Shown: one piece after another, positions 1 to 7,177 of the stretch | Layout of the letters: every line of letters begins with the position of its first letter | Position numbering within the stretch: position 1 is the stretch's first letter | Source: Nitrospira sp. UBA2083 | Lineage (GTDB): Bacteria > Nitrospirota > Nitrospiria > Nitrospirales > Nitrospiraceae | Reading direction: 5' to 3' | DNA length: 16,970 bases | Assembly: GCA_002331625.1 (NCBI GenBank) | Contig: DCZN01000120.1 | Span: 12,879 to 29,848 of the forward strand | Made by a program: the position numbers and the translations under genes | The notes under the pieces: model-generated | The model's database searches: none | What the model was told of the DNA's origin: nothing | What the model saw: the letters and a program-made list of their open reading frames with translations, nothing else

Positions 1-620
1 CCTTCCGCCATGGTCGCCTCAAGATCGTCGACTCGGCTGTTCAGCTTGATCGTGACCCCTATGGATTGAATTCTTGCGACTTCGGCATCCACGATCTCGC
101 GTGGCAATCGGTATTTGGGGATGCCATACCGCATCATGCCGCCAGCTTGTGGACTGGCTTCATGAATGGTGACCTGATGCCCCATCCGAGCCAGGTGATA
201 GGCGGCTGAAAGTCCGCCTGGACCGGCGCCGATGACCAACACGCTCTTTCCCGTCCGTGGAGCGCACGCCACCCGCCATCCTTGCGTGATCGCCTGATCG
301 CCCAGGAACCGTTCCACCGCGTGAATGGAGACGGCCTCATCAAGGTGTCCACGATTGCACGCGCTTTCACAGGGGTGATAACAGACGCGGCCGTGGATCG
401 CGGGCATCGGGTTGTCCTGCATCAACTGTTGCCAGGCTTGTTCGTAGGCCCCTTCTTCCGCATGATACAGCCAGGCCTGGATGTTCTCGCCGGCCGGGCA
501 TGCTTGGTTACAGGGAGGCAGATGATCCGCATAGACCGGCCGCATGGTGCGCCAGTTACCCGTGTGGTTAGCCAAACTCGAGCTGGGATCGAGCGTGATG
601 GCGAAGGGTTTGCGATCCAT
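1..620 (-). CDS. GltD-like Fe-S/FAD oxidoreductase subunit, C-terminus outside the window
   Basis: This is the last gene of the oxidoreductase operon and it runs off the left edge; 206 codons are visible. The N-terminus carries the two cysteine clusters of GltD-type proteins: Cys37 and Cys41 in PPCNQACPAGENI, and Cys80, Cys84 and Cys88 in GRVCYHPCESACNRG. An FAD-binding Rossmann motif GAGPGG follows at residues 131-136, and the GltD signature GGMMRYGIPKYRLPREI sits near residue 160. Such proteins pass electrons between NAD(P)H, FAD and Fe-S clusters. The ATG at 620 has GAGGA five bases upstream and lies eight bases after the beta-subunit stop. No separate delta (ferredoxin) subunit gene is seen in this operon, so I infer that this protein, perhaps with a ferredoxin domain beyond the edge, plays that part. 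The family is clear; the physiological partner is inferred from position. Confidence 0.88.
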   Translation of the reverse strand, partial: MDRKPFAITLDPSSSLANHTGNWRTMRPVYADHLPPCNQACPAGENIQAWLYHAEEGAYEQAWQQLMQDNPMPAIHGRVCYHPCESACNRGHLDEAVSIHAVERFLGDQAITQGWRVACAPRTGKSVLVIGAGPGGLSAAYHLARMGHQVTIHEASPQAGGMMRYGIPKYRLPREIVDAEVARIQSIGVTIKLNSRVDDLEATMAE

Positions 621-628
621 ACGAGTCC

Positions 629-1621
629 TCATCTCATCAATAGTCCATAGGTCGCGATGTTGGCATCTGCGATCGCTTGAATCGCAGCGATCGCGTCGGT
701 GTCTGACGGTGGACCGAACAGATGCTTGAACCGGGTTTGCAATTCCAGATAGCGCTCGACAGGAACCTTGCGACGAATCGGTGTGGCGTGAATGACCGTT
801 CCACACTCCGCCTCGAACAGCGGGAACAGTCCTGATTCCACCGCCAAGCGCGCGACCTTCATCGTGTGTGCCGGATCCGAGCCCCAACCCAGTGGGCAAG
901 GCACATGGATATGGAGATAGCGTGCCCCCTGCACACCGATTGCTGCGGTGACCTTCCGTTCCAGGTCATGGAGATCGGCGACAGAGGCCGTGGCCACATA
1001 GGGAATTCCATGCGCCATGGCGATCCGCGGTACATTCTTGCCGGTACCGACGGGATTGCCAGGATGACCTGCCACAGCTTGCGTAGTGTTCGTTCTGGCG
1101 AAGGGCGGAGTCGACCCTGACCGTTGGATTCCGGTATTCATATAGGCTTCGTTGTCGTAACAGAGATATAGGACATCATCGTTTCGTTCGAACATCCCGG
1201 ATAGACAACCGAACCCGATATCGACGGTCGCGCCATCGCCTCCCTGCGCGATGACGGTCACCTCGTCTCGTCCCTTGGCACGCAGCGCCGCCGCCACACC
1301 GCTGGCCACCGCCGGCGCATTCCCAAACAACGAATGCATCCAAGGGATTTGCCAAGAGCTCTCGGGATAAGGGCTGGAAAAGACCTCAAGGCAGCCGGTT
1401 GCGTTCACCGCGATCAATTGATTCCGACTGGCGCGCATGGCGGCATCGAGGGCATAACGCGCACCGAGCGCTTCTCCGCACCCCTGGCATGCTCGGTGGC
1501 CGGAGTTGAGTGAATTGGTGCGATCCATCCGGGATTGGACGGTCCTGGTCGCTTCATCGAGCAACCGGTTTCCGGCGGTAAAGGTGCCGGTCTGGTAAAA
1601 TTTGATGCGCTCCGTCGCCAT
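629..1621 (-). CDS. porB: 2-oxoacid:ferredoxin oxidoreductase beta subunit (TPP-binding, PorB-like)
   Basis: The beta subunit binds thiamine diphosphate and one [4Fe-4S] cluster and does the decarboxylation chemistry with the alpha subunit. The thiamine motif starts at GGDGATVDIG and continues to the DNEAYMNTGIQRS segment, which is typical of PorB. Cluster ligands are visible as CQGCGEA, then NATGC, with a further cysteine in FEAECGT. At about 330 residues the length fits free-standing PorB subunits. The reading frame also allows a TTG start at 1636 whose TTGA overlaps the alpha stop and adds five residues; I prefer the ATG at 1621, although its ribosome site is weak. The exact substrate (pyruvate or 2-oxoglutarate) cannot be decided by eye; the GDG and N-x-x-Y-x-N-T-G pattern fits pyruvate enzymes well. 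Confidence 0.93.
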   Translation of the reverse strand: MATERIKFYQTGTFTAGNRLLDEATRTVQSRMDRTNSLNSGHRACQGCGEALGARYALDAAMRASRNQLIAVNATGCLEVFSSPYPESSWQIPWMHSLFGNAPAVASGVAAALRAKGRDEVTVIAQGGDGATVDIGFGCLSGMFERNDDVLYLCYDNEAYMNTGIQRSGSTPPFARTNTTQAVAGHPGNPVGTGKNVPRIAMAHGIPYVATASVADLHDLERKVTAAIGVQGARYLHIHVPCPLGWGSDPAHTMKVARLAVESGLFPLFEAECGTVIHATPIRRKVPVERYLELQTRFKHLFGPPSDTDAIAAIQAIADANIATYGLLMR

Positions 1622-1632
1622 AGCCTCGTCCG

Positions 1633-2874
1633 TCAACTCACTTTCGTTCCAATCACATTCATGGTTCGCAGTAGTTGCTCCGCGACTGGACCAGCCCGTC
1701 GGATGTCGCGCCGTCGAGCGAGCTCCTGCTCGATCACTGTCTTGTTGAGGTCCAAGAAGTGCGGTTCCGTCAGACGTTCTGCGCGGGCTTCCAGGATCAT
1801 CTGTTTCAACGAGGATGTGGAGATGGAACGACCTCCCAATCCTGCAATGACCGTGTGAACGGGAATCTGTCGTCCTGATAGCGCAAGCTGGATATCAGCG
1901 GACACGATGCCTCCCACACCGACAGCGAGATCCTTTTCAAGCACGATGACCCGCGAGACTCCTCCTAACAGCGCCCGCAACTGGAGCATCGGAAACGGCC
2001 GATAGCATCCGATTTTGATGCACCCGACGGCGACCTCTTCATGACGTAACTCATCCACGGCGTCTTTGATCGTGCCGATGACCGACCCCATGGCAATCAC
2101 GGCGACCTCGGCCCCCTCCATGCGATAGGGGGAACAGAGTCCGCCGGATTGTCGATGGAAGTGCTGCTCGAACACTTGCGTCAATTCCGGGATGAGTTCG
2201 AGGGCTCGAAGGTGTTGGTGATGGGCGAGATATTTGACTTCCGCAAAGGCGTCTGGCCCGACCATCGCACCGATGGAAACGGGATCGTTGGGATCAAGGA
2301 GCTGCACCGGCTGATACGGCGGAAGATAGGCGTCCACGTGAGCTGCGTCCGGCAGGTCCACCGGCTCGGAGGCATGCGTCAATACATAGCCGTCCATGCA
2401 GACCATGACCGGGCAACTCAGTTCTTCCGCCAAACGGAAGGCTTGGATGTGAAGATCGACGGCCTCCTGATTGTGCTCAGCGAACAGTTGAATCCATCCG
2501 GCATCCCGCAACGCCATACTGTCGGAATGGTCGTTCCAGATGTTGATCGGAGCGCCGACCGCGCGATTGGCAATCGTCATGACGATCGGGAGTCCCAGCC
2601 CAGCCGCGTTGTACACCGCCTCAGCCATGAACAGCAGGCCTTGGCTGCTCGTGGCGGTATAGGTCCTGGCGCCAGACGCCGAGGCACCGATCAGCACACT
2701 CAACGCAGCGAATTCAGATTCTACATTCACGAACTGACAACGCCCGATTTCGCCTCGCGCCACCTTTCGTGACAACCGTTCGACGATATGGGTCTGCGGC
2801 GAGATGGGGTATGCAGCAATGACCTCCGGACGGCAGCGCGCCACGATTTCAGCCACAACTTGCGATCCTTCCAT
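1633..2874 (-). CDS. porA: 2-oxoacid:ferredoxin oxidoreductase alpha subunit (PorA-like)
   Basis: The alpha subunit supplies the pyrimidine-binding domain of the thiamine site and the transketolase C-terminal-like domain. Hallmarks are AAYPISPQTHIVE near residue 20, NVESEFAALSVLIGAS, and TATSSQGLLFMAEAVYNAAG. A second domain follows from about residue 245, with AVIAMGSVIGTIKDAVDEL and the DLAVGVGGIVSADIQLAL stretch. The predicted length of 413 residues matches stand-alone PorA proteins. The frame stays open well upstream (to 3120), but that part overlaps the gamma gene and is not coding. The ATG at 2874 has GGTGA eight bases before it; a GTG at 2886, overlapping the gamma stop as GTGA, is the alternative and adds four residues. 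The stop overlaps the beta reading frame, so translation is probably coupled. Confidence 0.93.
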   Translation of the reverse strand: MEGSQVVAEIVARCRPEVIAAYPISPQTHIVERLSRKVARGEIGRCQFVNVESEFAALSVLIGASASGARTYTATSSQGLLFMAEAVYNAAGLGLPIVMTIANRAVGAPINIWNDHSDSMALRDAGWIQLFAEHNQEAVDLHIQAFRLAEELSCPVMVCMDGYVLTHASEPVDLPDAAHVDAYLPPYQPVQLLDPNDPVSIGAMVGPDAFAEVKYLAHHQHLRALELIPELTQVFEQHFHRQSGGLCSPYRMEGAEVAVIAMGSVIGTIKDAVDELRHEEVAVGCIKIGCYRPFPMLQLRALLGGVSRVIVLEKDLAVGVGGIVSADIQLALSGRQIPVHTVIAGLGGRSISTSSLKQMILEARAERLTEPHFLDLNKTVIEQELARRRDIRRAGPVAEQLLRTMNVIGTKVS

Positions 2875-2882
2875 CTGAACGT

Positions 2883-3473
2883 TCACCGTTGGGGGACTCC
2901 CTGTGCTTCCATGACCGACGAGGTCACCTGCTCGTACGCTTCTCGGGCGGCGGCTGCATTTGCCTCTCCAATCGCGCCAGGAAATCTTTGGCGAATTGCC
3001 GATTCCACTGAAGCCAGCCGGATCAGTCCTGTCAGTGCTGCGAACCCGCCCAACAGCGGCGCATTCGCAAGCGGCCGTTTGAGGTATTTCAGACCGAGAT
3101 CCGAGGCTGGAAAGGCGCATACATGGCCGACGGGCAAGGTTGACAGAAATTCTTTAAGATGAAGGGCGTTGAGACTCTGTGTTGAATTAATCAAGACAAA
3201 TCCACGAGGCTCGAGCCCTGCAAACAAGTCCACCTGATGCAGGAGCGTCGCATCCTGCACGATGACGACATCAGGACGCGTGACGGCGTCCCGCGTACGG
3301 ATAGGTTTGTCGTCGATGCGGCAGAACGCCATTACGGGTGCGCCCATCCGTTCCGACCCGAAACTTGGAAAAGCTTGGGCATATTTCCCGTCAGTAAAGG
3401 CGGCCATGGCAAGCAGCTCTGCCGCCGTGACAACCCCTTGTCCTCCCCGTCCATGGAAACGGACTTGCCACAT
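2883..3473 (-). CDS. porG: 2-oxoacid:ferredoxin oxidoreductase gamma subunit (PorG-like)
   Basis: This 196-residue subunit contributes the coenzyme A-binding side of the enzyme. The N-terminal GRGGQGVVTAAELLA motif and the following FPSFGSERMGAPVMAF segment are diagnostic for the POR gamma family. The PDVVIVQDATLL and the C-terminal helix rich in alanine are also usual. The start at 3473 is supported by GGAGG four bases upstream. It lies eleven bases after the stop of the small upstream gene and next to the alpha gene, so gamma-alpha-beta is the transcription order. Nothing is truncated and the length is normal for the family. Confidence 0.92.
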   Translation of the reverse strand: MWQVRFHGRGGQGVVTAAELLAMAAFTDGKYAQAFPSFGSERMGAPVMAFCRIDDKPIRTRDAVTRPDVVIVQDATLLHQVDLFAGLEPRGFVLINSTQSLNALHLKEFLSTLPVGHVCAFPASDLGLKYLKRPLANAPLLGGFAALTGLIRLASVESAIRQRFPGAIGEANAAAAREAYEQVTSSVMEAQGVPQR

Positions 3474-3484
3474 CGTGCCTCCGT

Positions 3485-3727
3485 TTATCCCTTACCGAGC
3501 TGTCTGGCCATGTGCGTGTCCCCCACGGGTTCGGACAGGCTGAGCGTGTAGACACCAGGGCTCTTCGCGATCACCTGCATCTCCCCGTTTCGACTGAGCC
3601 GATCGATGGCAAGAAAGATTTGATTCCAGGTAAGGTCGGGACACTGAAGCACCACATTATCAAGCGTGGCGCCTGGTGAGTGAGCGATGACGGTTAAAAC
3701 CCGATCATCTGTCCCACAATGAATCAT
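3485..3727 (-). CDS. Small winged-helix-like protein leading the oxidoreductase operon
   Basis: An 80-residue protein beginning MIHCGTDDRVLTVIAHSPGA. The pattern looks like a compact winged helix: a first helix (DDRVLTVIAHS), a turn leading to LDNVVLQCPDL, a possible recognition helix (TWNQIFLAIDRLSRNG), then a beta wing (MQVIAKSPGVYTLSLS). That would suit a DNA-binding or protein-binding role, but I do not recognise a named family and this fold is inferred from amphipathic pattern only. The ATG at 3727 has GAGGG five bases upstream. A longer open frame continues to 4093, but the extra part has low-complexity character and no ribosome site. The gene is the first of the operon and ends eleven bases before the gamma subunit, so a local regulator is a reasonable guess. 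Confidence 0.7.
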   Translation of the reverse strand: MIHCGTDDRVLTVIAHSPGATLDNVVLQCPDLTWNQIFLAIDRLSRNGEMQVIAKSPGVYTLSLSEPVGDTHMARQLGKG

Positions 3728-3864
3728 CACGACCCTCTTCCATGAATCCGATAGGACAAGGAGTACAACTGTGCATTCTGCAGCTTGTGTACCACCTCCG
3801 CACATTGCGATATTCACAGAGAGAAGGCTTGAAGAGCGGAGAGTTACGCGAGCGGAAGCACAGA

Positions 3865-3882
3865 ATGGCGCAAAGGCGCCAT
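3865..3882. repeat. Perfect inverted repeat upstream of the oxidoreductase operon
   Basis: Arms ATGGCGC and GCGCCAT are perfect, separated by AAAG. CACA and TGTG just outside can extend the stem after a small internal loop. It lies about 140 bases before the first start codon of the minus-strand operon. No T-run follows on either strand, so an operator or leader hairpin is likelier than a terminator. The role is not shown by the sequence. Confidence 0.4.
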
Positions 3883-3963
3883 GTGTGATGGTGTAGCAAA
3901 TCGGGGCAACACACGCAGGACCCTGTCGCCCCCTTCCCCGATCCTTGTGATCACTGTGCGCGT

Positions 3964-4209
3964 TTAACGCTTTCGAATACAGGCGGGCATGACGCGTAGT
4001 TGAGGCGCAGGAGCCCGAGTGGCTCTCCGGTCTATAGCTTGCCGAAGGACGTTCCGCAAAGCATGGCTCGGGGTGATGCCCTGGGCCTGACACCAGGCCT
4101 GCCAGGGCGCTTTGAGCTCACCCAAGTCCACCGTGACCGTGCTCGTCCGTTTCGCCCTTTGCCTGATCAGCTCACCGGCGCCAGCCCCGGTCGAGACGCC
4201 CCACGCCCA
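3964..4209 (-). pseudogene. Ribbon-helix-helix-like remnant without a start codon
   Basis: The minus strand is open for 81 codons between a TGA at 4210-4212 and a TAA at 3964-3966. The middle reads KRTSTVTVDLGELKAPWQAW, then CQAQGITPSHALRNVLRQAI. This is a beta strand followed by two helices, as in ribbon-helix-helix or plasmid accessory proteins; similar VTVDLGELKAPWQAW proteins occur, as I recall, in integrative elements. No ATG, GTG or TTG occurs in frame between the upstream stop and this segment, so the 5' end appears lost or frameshifted. It ends close to the conserved oxidoreductase operon and may mark the left limit of the island. An unusual CTG start cannot be excluded. Confidence 0.5.
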
Positions 4210-4794
4210 TCACCAACCGATGTCTGACTCTGGTCACCGGAGGAAGAGTCCTGAGGCGACCATCGGAATGGCCAAAGAGCACGGCCGCGAAGAAACACCA
4301 AACCAAAGATGTAAGACAACTACGGGCTACAGCCATATCCTGCACCACAACCTCTTAATAAACACCTGCGCCATCCCCCTACGGTCACTCCAAAACCAAC
4401 CCGATCCCCTCCAGCCAAGCCGGTAATGTAACAGGATTGGATCATCCCTGATGCCGCCCGGAAGACCGCCAAGGGCCCCTTTTTCGAACGTGCTGGCTCC
4501 TCGCACCTTGGTCAGTCTGAGGAGGTCGTGCCCTGAAGAATAAGAAGGAAGAAGTAGAAACAAGCCCCCTCCCCCCATCACTGCCCTCAGGGAGTCGGTC
4601 ACCGGCTCGTCTTCCTTGATGCATGCCAGGACAGTCCTGATCGCTAAGAATCCGACTCACGGAGAGGCGGCTCACGTGTCCACCCAACCGGAGAGTTCGG
4701 GATCGAGATGGATCTGATCAGATCATGCCCCGTCAATGGATCGACGAGATTACGGGGAAATGATCTCTTGCACCGCGGTAGGGGCAAAGAATCC
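4210..4794. other. Gene-free stretch with one palindrome
   Basis: I see no credible gene on either strand here. A 54-codon minus-strand frame (4172-4336) and a 91-codon one (4327-4602) lack ribosome sites and family features. The only clear structure is the 14-bp palindrome at 4711-4724. The stretch lies downstream of the DUF6908 gene and is probably decayed element DNA. Confidence 0.5.
4711..4724. repeat. Perfect 14-bp palindrome GATCTGATCAGATC
   Basis: The 14 bases are exactly self-complementary without a spacer and contain three GATC sites; another GATC lies at 4701. It is about 70 bases past the stop of the DUF6908 gene. It could be a binding site for a dimeric regulator or a Dam-type methylation cluster. 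No gene start is positioned to be obviously controlled by it. Confidence 0.45.
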
Positions 4795-5178
4795 CTAATC
4801 TCGGAGCGTGGCCAACCAGGCTCTCGCAAACTCCTTCAACTCTTGTTTCAGGGGGGACACGACGTGGGTACGTTTGCCTCCCCTGTCATACCGATAGACG
4901 TCTTGCACGATTCCCAGGTAGTCGTTCCGAAATGACACCGGTTCAGCTGCCGCGCCGTCGGGCAGATCAATGACCATGAACACCAGATCGCAATCACGCA
5001 TCAAATCACCGTTCTGTTCACCATACTGACAAAGCGACACCAACCGGTGCTCGTCTCCACTGGCTCCAATCTCCTCGACCGAAAGTGGCATGTAGCCAGG
5101 CACGGTGATGCGGATGGCACGCACACCGCCAAGCAGGTGATCTAGATGCTTCGCAAATTCATAATAGCTCTTCATCAT
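4795..5178 (-). CDS. DUF6908 family protein of mobile elements
   Basis: A 127-residue protein whose core PGYMPLSVEEIG, LVSLCQYGEQNGDLMRDCD, AAAEPVSFRNDYLG and KEFARAWLATLR matches, from memory, the DUF6908 family, which is found on plasmids and integrative elements. Its biochemical role is unknown. No signal peptide or membrane segment is present, so it should be cytoplasmic. The start at 5178 is supported by AGGA six bases upstream; a second ATG follows at once. It is downstream of the 80-aa gene at 5242 in the same direction, with a hairpin between them, and is probably in the same transcript. The length is ordinary for the family, so it seems intact. Confidence 0.8.
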   Translation of the reverse strand: MMKSYYEFAKHLDHLLGGVRAIRITVPGYMPLSVEEIGASGDEHRLVSLCQYGEQNGDLMRDCDLVFMVIDLPDGAAAEPVSFRNDYLGIVQDVYRYDRGGKRTHVVSPLKQELKEFARAWLATLRD

Positions 5179-5201
5179 CCTGTTTCCTTTCTTCGGGTAA
5201 A

Positions 5202-5233
5202 GGAAGCCCCCGACACGAGGGCCGGAGGCTTCC
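5202..5233. repeat. Intercistronic inverted repeat GGAAGCC/GGCTTCC
   Basis: Seven-base perfect arms at 5202-5208 and 5227-5233 enclose an 18-base loop in the gap between the 80-aa gene and the DUF6908 gene. On the minus strand the hairpin is followed by TTTACCC, a very short T-run, so it may be a weak terminator or an RNA-stability hairpin lowering DUF6908 expression. Confidence 0.4.
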
Positions 5234-5241
5234 CGTGACGG

Positions 5242-5484
5242 TCAGCGGTCCGACCGCTCCACGATCCAGCGTGTCGCCTGTTGGGCGACCGCGACAAGCG
5301 CGTCTAGATCCGCCAGGCCGAAGGATTCGGAATTCTTCCACACTCCATCTCGGTCCTTGTACGAGCGGGCCACGGTCAGGTTGTAGAACGGACCGTTCAT
5401 GCCCTCGTTCTTCCAGATGCTCGCCTTGATGCGGCTGCATCGCAGCGTGGTGACCGGCTTGGGTTTCTTGTCTTGAGGTGCCAT
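5242..5484 (-). CDS. Small conserved mobile-element protein of unknown function
   Basis: An 80-residue cytoplasmic protein beginning MAPQDKKPKPVTTLRCSRIK. The RIKASIWKNEG then FYNLTVARSYKDRDGVWKNS then LADLDALVAVAQQATRWIVE layout (two beta-hairpin stretches and one C-terminal helix) recalls small proteins that accompany DUF6908 on integrative elements. I know of no function for them. The ATG at 5484 has a strong AAAGGAGA site six bases upstream. A longer frame to 5769 continues upstream but crosses the inverted-repeat region and has no better start. It is the first gene of a two-gene unit with DUF6908. Confidence 0.72.
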   Translation of the reverse strand: MAPQDKKPKPVTTLRCSRIKASIWKNEGMNGPFYNLTVARSYKDRDGVWKNSESFGLADLDALVAVAQQATRWIVERSDR

Positions 5485-5571
5485 GGTGTGTCTCCTTTGG
5501 TTAGAGTTGATGTGTTGGCCTCTCACGAGGAGGGGGAGGCCACACAGTGACGACAAAGGAGACAGAGACCG

Positions 5572-5713
5572 CCGCCACCTGGCGGGCCGGCGGGCGCGAT
5601 GCGGAGGAATGCCCGCGGAAAGGAGCCGCCTCAGAGGAGGCGCGCGGGCATGATCGACGCAGCCCACCGGTGAAAAGCCAGGGCGAGGGCCGGATGCGCA
5701 CAGGCACCGGCCC
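5572..5713. repeat. Cluster of three perfect inverted repeats upstream of the 80-aa gene
   Basis: First, CCGCCA/TGGCGG with a two-base centre (5572-5585). Second, a long hairpin at 5609-5651: outer arms ATGCCCGCG and CGCGGGCAT, inner arms CGCCTC and GAGGCG, loop AGAG, and one 9-base bulge GAAAGGAGC on the left side only. Third, GGGCCGG/CCGGCCC with a 13-base loop (5687-5713). All lie in the leader side of the minus-strand DUF6908 unit. The density of stems in 142 bases resembles origins of transfer or regulatory leaders of mobile elements, but no such function can be read directly. Confidence 0.5.
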
Positions 5714-6412
5714 CGAAACCACAAGCTGGTTCCGCTCATCACCAGCAGGGCATGGCAGAGCAGATTCAACGGACGGGGCGAGAAGGCAAAGGTCTATGAC
5801 ACGATGATGAACGTCACATGCCCAAGGACCTAGACTTAGCAATAGATGTCGGTGGCGAGACCATGCGCGATCTCGGAACGTCTGCCGTCTACAGGGGTCG
5901 CATTGCCATCAAGGTAACCGCTGAACGGTATGGGTAGCCGAACGGCCCGTGTGAGACCGTGGGGAAACTGTCACGGGATCGGAGATGCGAAATCGTTGAG
6001 GTGCGCGACAGGCTGAGCCGCACGAGCGAATCGTCAGCGAGATGGAAAACAAGCCAACTCGCGGGAAATGCCTAACCGTCCATTGATACGAAGTCTGATC
6101 GTGTTCACACTCAACGTCAGTCAAACAGGTCCGCGTGCGTGCCTGTCCCTCCACCACCGGACCTGCTTCGGTCGAATAGTCCCCGCAGAATCGAGAGCCG
6201 GCCGGGAGTGGTCCATGCATGAATAAAACTGTTTGCATTTAATTGTAAGTGCCTGCCTCTTTATCCATGCTACCTCTGACGTGGTGCCATTCCTGAAAAG
6301 AGTATTTCCTTCCAATCTCATCCTCTCTTCTCCTCAATCCCCATTGAAGAACCGGACCGATCCTGAACGGTCACACACAGCGGACTTGCACAACAACCTC
6401 TTCTCAACATGG

Positions 6413-6580
6413 TGTTGCGCCCCTCACCCACGCGGGGGCGCAACAGATCTTCCGAATCTGTGGCCACGAACGGCTGCAAGCCGTGACACCGTCCGCGGTG
6501 GCGCGGTTGCCACGGGCGTGCCCACGCCTCAATGGGCGACGGCTGTTCTCTCTTGGCACGGCGTCTCCGGACGCGGTGCC
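6413..6580. repeat. Cluster of five hairpins
   Basis: In order: 11-base perfect arms TGTTGCGCCCC (6413-6423) and GGGGCGCAACA (6435-6445); ACGGCT/AGCCGT with a 3-base loop (6470-6484); GTGGC/GCCAC (6498-6513); GGCGTG/CACGCC with a 2-base centre (6515-6528); and GGCAC-GCGTC, loop TCCG, GACGC-GTGCC (6555-6580). The last has a single G/G mismatch in the stem and a UNCG-type loop. No T-runs follow. Such a string suggests a structured RNA or a recombination site. Confidence 0.5.
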
Positions 6581-6584
6581 TCAG
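6530..6584 (+). repeat. Left copy of a 55-bp dispersed repeat
   Basis: It starts CAATGGGCGACGGCTGTTCT and ends GCGGTGCCTCAG. The copy at 7525-7577 has the same orientation and differs by one missing TC dinucleotide and one G/C change. It contains the hairpin at 6555-6580. The two copies bracket the brnTA toxin-antitoxin genes. Confidence 0.7.
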
Positions 6585-6799
6585 GGGCTTGACTGGCAAA
6601 GTCTGCGCCCAGGGCAGGGCAGCGCCCTCTCAGCAGACACTCGTCTGACACTTTGCCTTTAGGGTCCTTCGAGATGATTCTCTGGAATTGTTCTTTGCGG
6701 TGCCTATGATCTGAAAGCAGAACAAACAGAGCAGTGTCGCCTTTACTGCACTGTACTAAATTCCTCAACGGTCAAACCTGCTTGCCGGACAATGCTCCG

Positions 6800-6865
6800 T
6801 AGTCTGCCTTTGGCGAGAACGGCGTGATCAGAGGCAGTGAGTCGACGTCTCGAGCAGGCAGACTA
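6800..6865. repeat. Widely spaced 10-bp inverted repeat TAGTCTGCCT/AGGCAGACTA
   Basis: Perfect arms at 6800-6809 and 6856-6865 are separated by 46 bases. The pair is downstream of brnA on its transcribed strand. It may be a remnant of terminal repeats or a weak transcript-end structure; nothing else supports either. Confidence 0.35.
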
Positions 6866-6937
6866 GGGTAGGCCTGATTGAAAGACCTCAGACAGTTGGG
6901 GATAATTGGGCATCATCTCACGCCTACTGTGAGTCTC

Positions 6938-7177
6938 TTACACCGCCACGTCGTATTGTTTGGCGTACGCATCGATGAGACCACGTAACATGCGTTGATA
7001 GGGGACACGTGCACGCTTGGCTTGCTTCTTGAAAAACGCCAGACTGCTCTGAGTCAACTCCAGCGTGACTTTTGTGGTCGGCTCACGTTTGACTAAGGCC
7101 GACGGTGGCGGCAGAAAATCCGTGACACGTTCCCCCATGGCCAAACGCTCATCGGTGTATCTGATTTTCTTGCTCAT
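6938..7177 (-). CDS. brnA: BrnA antitoxin (ribbon-helix-helix)
   Basis: A 79-residue antitoxin that neutralises BrnT by binding it and represses the operon through its DNA-binding domain. The N-terminus MSKKIRYTDERLAMGERVTD is the toxin-contacting part; the C-terminal TTKVTLELTQSSLAFFKKQA, then KRARVPYQRMLRGLIDAYAKQ, is the ribbon-helix-helix. The ATG at 7177 has a strong GGAGGA site six bases upstream and is preferred over the in-frame start at 7213. It overlaps the end of brnT by 29 bases, the usual toxin-first order of this system. A small hairpin CTCAC/GTGAG (6917-6933) follows the stop. The family call is firm; activity is inferred. Confidence 0.9.
   Translation of the reverse strand: MSKKIRYTDERLAMGERVTDFLPPPSALVKREPTTKVTLELTQSSLAFFKKQAKRARVPYQRMLRGLIDAYAKQYDVAV

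Larger units (their letters stand above)
5485..6937. other. Gene-poor stretch rich in inverted repeats
   Basis: About 1.45 kb without a gene I can support. Frames on both strands (for example 5547-5807 plus, 5909-6238 minus, 6529-6768 minus) lack ribosome sites and recognisable folds. The stretch holds two clusters of perfect inverted repeats, at 5572-5713 and 6413-6580, one copy of a repeat found again at 7525, and a widely spaced 10-bp inverted pair at 6800/6865. A transfer origin, a replication origin or structured RNA are possible; none is proven. Confidence 0.5.

Noticed and set aside
2149..2772. A 207-codon plus-strand frame opposite the alpha subunit gene
   Set aside because: It is the antisense shadow of a clear porA gene; composition and lack of motifs mark it as non-coding.
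4172..4336. A 54-codon minus-strand frame with a hydrophobic start (MAVARSCLTSLVWCFFAAVL)
   Set aside because: It overlaps the RHH-like remnant in another frame and has AGGA only one base from the ATG; more likely chance.
5517..5541. GGCCTC/GAGGCC inverted repeat as a terminator
   Set aside because: Only six pairs with a 13-base loop and no T-run; it lies in the leader of the 80-aa gene rather than after a gene.
5818..5937. A 39-codon plus-strand frame beginning MPKDLDLAIDVGG
   Set aside because: No ribosome site, no family resemblance and it lies in a decayed, gene-poor stretch.
6421..6441. Match of GCGGGGGCGCAACA to the tRNA-Arg 3' end as a second attachment site
   Set aside because: Only the short GGGGGC run is shared; the T-arm and CCA are absent.
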